Below are positions 53,301-59,800 of a DNA stretch of 64,000 bases, piece after piece. The DNA lies in assembly GCF_020497125.1 (NCBI RefSeq), contig NC_059072.1, positions 305,120,781-305,184,780 on the forward strand, read 5' to 3'. The notes beneath the pieces are model-generated. The model worked only from the letters and a program-made list of their open reading frames with translations, ran no database searches and was not told the origin of the DNA. The translations under genes were made by a program, and so were the position numbers. Each line of letters begins with the position of its first letter. The first letter of the stretch is position 1. The DNA comes from Mauremys mutica. Taxonomy: Eukaryota; Chordata; Testudines; Geoemydidae.

Positions 53301-53818
53301 TTTCATGCCTTGTATCCAGGACCTCTCCAGAAAGAGGGGTAGAAGTTACAAGAGGTGTCCTCCTCCTCCCTACTCTTCTGCAGCTACTTATTCATCTAGG
53401 CAAGCTGGGCCCTCTAAACAAACATTTTGACCCATTTGTCAAGAGCAGTCTACCACCCACAAAGGTACCAGCTTTCTCCACCCTGCTATTTGCCAACTGA
53501 CTGCCCCATTTCCTAAGTGCTTGATCCTGCATCACTACAGATCAGTATGTCCTAAGCACGGTGGACCTGGGATATACCCTTCAGTGCTTTCTATCCCTCC
53601 TCCCCAGCCCCCATTCCCATCCCTCTTCAGGGACCATTCTCACAAGAATGCGCTAGTTCAGGAAGTCCAGTCTCCCCTTCTTGTGGTGGCCATACAGGAA
53701 GTTCCCATGTTTCTCACGGGGAAGGGATTTTATTCCTGATACTTCCTAATCCCGAAAGCAAAAGGGGGTCTCAGGCCTACCTTAGATCTAAGACAGCTAA
53801 ACAAGTTCCTACAGAAAA

Positions 53819-53859
<41 letters not shown>

Positions 53860-56800
53860 TTTGAGTGATTGCACAAGTCCATTCCATTGTTGGTGACTCA
53901 AAGGCAGTTCATACTGTACCGGCAAGATGCACCTTTAGATCTAGAGCAATGACCTACATTGTTTGGAATCTCAACCCTGGCAGGAAAGCGTTGGCCTCTG
54001 TAGAGTCCAGGTCTGCCCCAATAAATTCTATCCTCTGAACAAGAGTCAGAGTAGATTTCTCCGTAGTCATTAGGAGCCCCAGTGTGTCGAAGGTGGACTG
54101 TATAGTGACCTTGCTGGACCGTACCTGAGACCTGAACCAGCCTCTTACTAGCCAGTCTTCTAGGTAAGGGAATATGTGAACTTCTGGAGCTGTTTACAGG
54201 CCACTGTGAATTGGTAGTGGAAATGGCTGACCATGAAACTGAGGAGTTTTTGGTGGCTCTGGTGAATTGCCATGTGAAAATCAGTATCTTTTAAGTTGAG
54301 GGCAGCATACCAGTCCTTGGAATCTAGGAAAGGGATAAGTGAAGTTTGAGTGATCATCCAGAACATATGGTTGCTAACCTTTTTCTGTAATTATTGTTCT
54401 CTAGTATGTGTTGCACATGTCCATTCCATGACCCTCCCTCCTTCCCCTCTCTATCAGATTCTATCTGGTAGGAAGGAGCTGAGGGGAGTTAGGGATGGCT
54501 CTGCTTTTTATACCTGAATGTAGTGGCACAAGCAGTAGAGGGCGCTCACACCTCCCTGACAGGCACTGCTGAGGAAAATGTTTCCAACAGCTGTGCATGA
54601 GGTACGCTCACAGCCTACGGTGGAATGGACATGGGCAATACATCTCAAAGAACAACAGTTACATAAAAAGATTAGTAACTGTTTCTTTTCCAAGTATTTC
54701 CTTACCTAGTCTTTACCAATATCTATTATTGTGAGGTCTTAATTACTTCATATTTCTCCAAATGTCTTTGTGCTTTCTGCTGAAGATATATTTTAAAGGA
54801 ATTCAACCTCACAACTTTATGCATATTTCCACCAGGGCTGTCGATTAATTGCAGTTAACTCACATGATTAACTCAAAAAAAGTAATTGTGCTTAAAAAAA
54901 TTAATTGTGATTACTCGCATTTTAATTGCACTGTTAAACAATAGAATTTTATTAAATTGAAATTTATTAAATATTTTGGATGTTTTTCTACATTTTCAAA
55001 TATATTGATTTGAATTACAACACAGAATACAAGTGTACAATGTTCAGTTTATATTATTTTTATTACAAATATTTGCACTGTAAAATGATAAAATATTAGT
55101 TTTCAGTTTCCCTCATACAAGTACTATAGTGTGAACTCTTTATTGTGGAAGTACAACTTACAAATGTAGATTTTTTTTTTGCACTCAAAAACAAAACAAT
55201 GTAAAACTTCAGAGCCTGCAAGTCAACTCAGTCGTACTTCTTGTTCAGCCAATCGCTAAGACAAACAAGTTTGTTTACATTTATGGGAGATAATGCTGCT
55301 CACTTCTTATTTACAGTGTCACCTAAAAGTGAGAACAGGCGTTCACATGGCCCTGTTGTAGCCAGCATTGCAAGGTATATACGTGCGATATGCTAAACAT
55401 TTGTATGCCCCTTCATGCTTTGGCCACCATTCCGGAGGACATGCTTCCATGTGGATGACACTCATTAAAAAAAATAATGCGTTAATAAAATTTGTGACTG
55501 AACTACTTGGGGGAGAATTCTGTGTCTCTTGCTCTATGTTTTACCTGCATTCTGCCATATATTTCAAGTTATAGCAGTCTCGGATGATGACCCAGTATGT
55601 TGTTTGTTTTAAGAACACTTTCACTGCAGATTTGACAAAATGCAAAGAGGGTACTAATGTGAGATTTCTAAACATAGCTACAGCACTCAACCCAAAGTTT
55701 AAGAGTCTGAAGTGCCTTCCAAAATCTGAGAGGGACAGGGTGTGGAGCATGTTTTCGGAAGTGTTAAGAGAGCTACACCCCCATGCAGAACCTACAGAAC
55801 TCGAATCACCAAAAAAGAAAATCAACCTTTTGCTGGTGGCATTTGACTCAGATGATGAAAATGAACATCCATTGGTCTGCACTGTTTTGGATCGTTATTG
55901 AGCAGAACCCATCATCCACATGGATGCATGTCTTCTGGTATGGTTGTTGAAGCATGAAGGGACATATGAATCATTAGCGCATCTGGCATGTAAATATCTT
56001 GCAACGCCAGCTACAACAGTGCCATGTGAATGTGTGTTTTTACTTTCAGGTGACCTTGTAAATAAGCGGGCAGCATTGTGTCCTGCACATGTAGACAAAC
56101 TTGTTTGTCTGAGCAATTGGCTGAACAAGAAGTAAGACTAAGTGGACTTGTATGCTCTAAAGTTTGACATTTTTAAATTTTTGAATGCAGTTATTTTTGT
56201 GTGCATAATTCTACATTTGTAAGTTCAGCTTTCATAATAAAGAGATTTCACTACTGTACTTGTATTAAGCGAATTGAAAAATGCTATTTTTTATTTTTAC
56301 AGTGCAAATATTTATAATAAAAATAAAGTGAGCACTGTATACCTTGTATTCTGTGTTGAAATTGAAATCAGTATATTTGAAAATGTGGAAAACATCCAAA
56401 ATATTTAAATAAATGGTATTCTATTATTGTTTAACAACGCGATTAATCACGATTATTTTAATCGCTTGACTTAATATTCTTAGTCCTGGGGGTCACTAAG
56501 CTCTATCTCACATCTAATACCATTTTGAAACCTATTCTGAGTGCATTATTAAGAGTGCACATAATGCTAACTTAGAATCTAAATATATTTTGGTTTTCTA
56601 CTTTAGTAAACAACGAAAATTTCAGTGGATTTTTAATGATTTTGACTTCCTCTGAATACTTATATAGAGCTGATTCTAGAAGTTGCTATTCACTTCCTGG
56701 AAAGTCCTGAGTTCCCTCAAATATCAGTTAAGTCAAATAGGAGTTGGAGGCACTTGGGCCCAGATCTGCAAAGGTACTTAGTCATCTAAACCCCAGTCCA

Positions 56801-59800
56801 TAGGTGCCTAAGTCCCAATTTTAGGCTTCACTGTGATCTTCAACACCACTGCTTGGTTGGCACCTAACCCTGTAGTGAGCTAAACTCATTCAAAAGCTCC
56901 TACATTTTCACTGTAAAAGTTCCATAGCCGCTGGTGTTTCTGCCTCTCGGCATATGCACTGCCATTTCACTCTGGGCATTGGGATGCCTTTCACATGCTT
57001 AAGCCCCCGGTGTGATCCATGAACTGGGGGATGAAAAGCAGAGGAGTACCTGTCTCACTGTGGGGCTTGATCCAGTAGATGTGCTCAGAGACCACCTACT
57101 GGGACAGGCCCCATTCAAAATCAGGCCACTGGAGAAGATGGTGCTCCCGCCCATCTTCTAACTTTTAGCCCAGTTCTGTCAGCACTTGCATGGGATGTGG
57201 GAGACCTGGGTTCAGCTTCCCCCCTCAGGTAGAGAGGGAGAGAGGATTTGAACAGGGGTCTCCCACATTTTTCAGGAGAGTGTTCTGTCCACTGGTCTAT
57301 GGGATATTTTGCTGTGAGGCTCCCTCAGTCTCTCCTGTTGAAGCTGTTCTGCTTTGGATAAATAATTAAATACTGATTGGAGCAGAATATCAGACCCTGG
57401 GTCTCCCACATGCCAGGTGAGTGCTGTAACCACTAAGCTAGAAGTTAGGTGGGCACCACCAGCTCCTCCTCTGCCTGCTCTAGCTGTTTTGTGTGAAGTA
57501 AACAAGACATCTAACTCATTTGCAGAAGAAATGACTTAGACACCTAAGCTACCTGACTCCAAGAGACGGGTTCCTGTCTATGGATTGCTAGCAGAGAGAC
57601 CTGCCTCCCTATAGCCTGGACTTAGGCGCCAAACTCCTGAGGGGGACGGAGCTTAGGATGCACCTCTTGTCAGCATTTCCTGTCGGCTAGTTTATAGAGC
57701 TTCCCACCTAGCATGCTGGTTTTGTGTATCCCATTCTTAGCCGCCTATCTGTCCTCATTCATTATACAGGGAGGCTAGGCAACGAATCCCAGCATTGTCC
57801 ATCCCTTCACTGCTTCTCTGATTTTCTAGGCGCTTAGAAGTTAGGCGCTGCAATTCTGAGCGTCGTAACACTTCAGCCTTTTTGTGAATCTAGGACTTGG
57901 TACCATGCAGGTGGCACACCACATCTCAAAGTAGATCCACAGTTATTGTAGGTTGGCTCAGGCCTACAGTATGCTGCTGAAAGTTCTTGATATCAGTAGT
58001 GTTGTGTACAGATTCAAACTTCTTATGGTATTAGTGATATTAACAGAGCATGTGTCACAACATATCAATGTTATGAAAGTGACTTTTTTGATATAGCATG
58101 ATTATTATATACTGTAACAGATCTGGCCTGTTGAACAGGTAGTGCCAGGATAACAAGGACATAGACCGCTTTAGCCGGGGGGTTGTTGAAAGCTGTTGTC
58201 TCCAGGCAGGATACATGAAGAGGGGTCTATCGACTTAGAATGCTCTTATTCAGTCTAGAGAAGATAAGGGTTGATTAAAACCCTGAGGGAAGTCCTTTCA
58301 TGAAGACTTGACAAGAGGCCTAGGAGGTACACAGGAAAGGCTATGCAGGGAGGAAAGGTGTGTCTTCTCCCATCCCAGCTTGCTGAAAGCTGGAAGCAGT
58401 CTTAGTGGTTGGGACCACTAAGTATTCTGCTTTATGTTTGTTCCAAAACTTTTGCAATAATAAAACTGGCCCTGAGAAAAAGGTGTTGCATTGAACTGTG
58501 ATTTGGCCTTTATTTTACCTTCCATAGCTGGTGTATCTGCCCATTGGCTTACATATAAATGATACAATGTTAGTATTTGTAAGTCATGTTGTGAAATATG
58601 CAACATACATTGTCAGTCTGATTATGTACCATTATTGTAGAACTGACTCTTGGTAAATCTTTAAATCTATATTAAAATAGTTTTGTTTGGTGCTTGTTTA
58701 AATTATGAACTTCATAGAACACTCTGAAATATTGACCTCTCTACCCATGAACCATGAACTCTGTATTAAAATGTTATAACTTGTGGATCAAATATAACCC
58801 TCAACTTACGTAGTGCTAGATTATTTTTTAAAGTCTACAAATTACTTTTATTTCTGTTTTAAACGAGGAAAATTTAATAAACTCAAAGTTTCCTCTGTTT
58901 TAATGAGACTGTCGCTAGCTCGTTTAAGAATAGAAATGTGTACATGTGTTCTTCAAGAAAAAGAATTGTTTCACTGAAAGGTTAACTAGTCTTTGAAGAA
59001 GAAGAGTATTATATAAATGATAAATATTATTCCTATTAGTTTAGGATTGTACTTTAAGTACCTATTCACTCTAATTCTCCTTGATGAAAGTGTGGGTAGG
59101 ATGGCATAGGTTCTCTAAATCTCTCTCTATGGCAATGTAAAACTACTTGTGAACAAAATGCTCTTTAATGTATGATAAATTTACTTACTGAATCACTTTA
59201 TTTCTATTCAAACATGCAGAATGATCTGATTGTCTGGAATATAGGAGGATGCAGTTCTCACAATGAGGTGAGATACTACTGGTATTTGTGTGTGTCAATC
59301 TATAATGTACTATCTTTCCAGTCTTAGCTCTCCATGGTACAGAAGGGTACAGTGTTTATCCCCCATAGTCTTCCACCCACTGCTGTACTCCTTCCTTTCC
59401 TCCTGCATAGATCTGCAGACCCAGTTCAAGGTCCAGGGGAAGGTGGAAAGATGCTCTGAGGTGTCTAAGTAACATCCCCTTTTCTGGTTTTTGTTGCTTG
59501 GATTTGTGCTGTTTTTCGTTCCGCAGAATTTCACAATACATTAGACAAAGCAGTTAGGCAAGGAAGGGTATTGATGCAATGGAAGAACAGAATGTATGTA
59601 AGGAAGGAGTGTTTTTTCTTATTCATTCTAAAATCCTGCACTATAGTGATGAATTATTATTCATGTGAAATATTTGTGTAATATTAAAGTGATAATGTGA
59701 AAGAAAACTGAAAAATAATCAGATGAAGATAGAACAGTGGGAAAAACCCTCAGTTCGTACTCAGTCAGAATCCCCTTTGTAGTCACCAGGAGATTTGATG

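Larger units (their letters stand above)
51515..54672. mobile_element. DIRS-type retrotransposon, copy 3, rearranged, with a nested hAT element
   Basis: Inverted terminal repeats of a family different from copies 1 and 2: 51539-52110 (minus the insert at 51586-51978) pairs in reverse with 54430-54640 (gtccattccactgtaggg against tacggtggaatggac; gcaggtataaacggcagag against tctgctttttatacctg). Plus-strand gag core at 52960-53080 has MVEEGKLVARTALQ, as in copy 1 (EEGKLVARTALK). Plus-strand RT start at 53735-53816 reads KGGLRPTLDLRQLNKFL. The next RT part is on the minus strand from 54366 down to about 53936, with DWYAALNLKD and the catalytic-site relic YLEDW. Confidence 0.78.
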
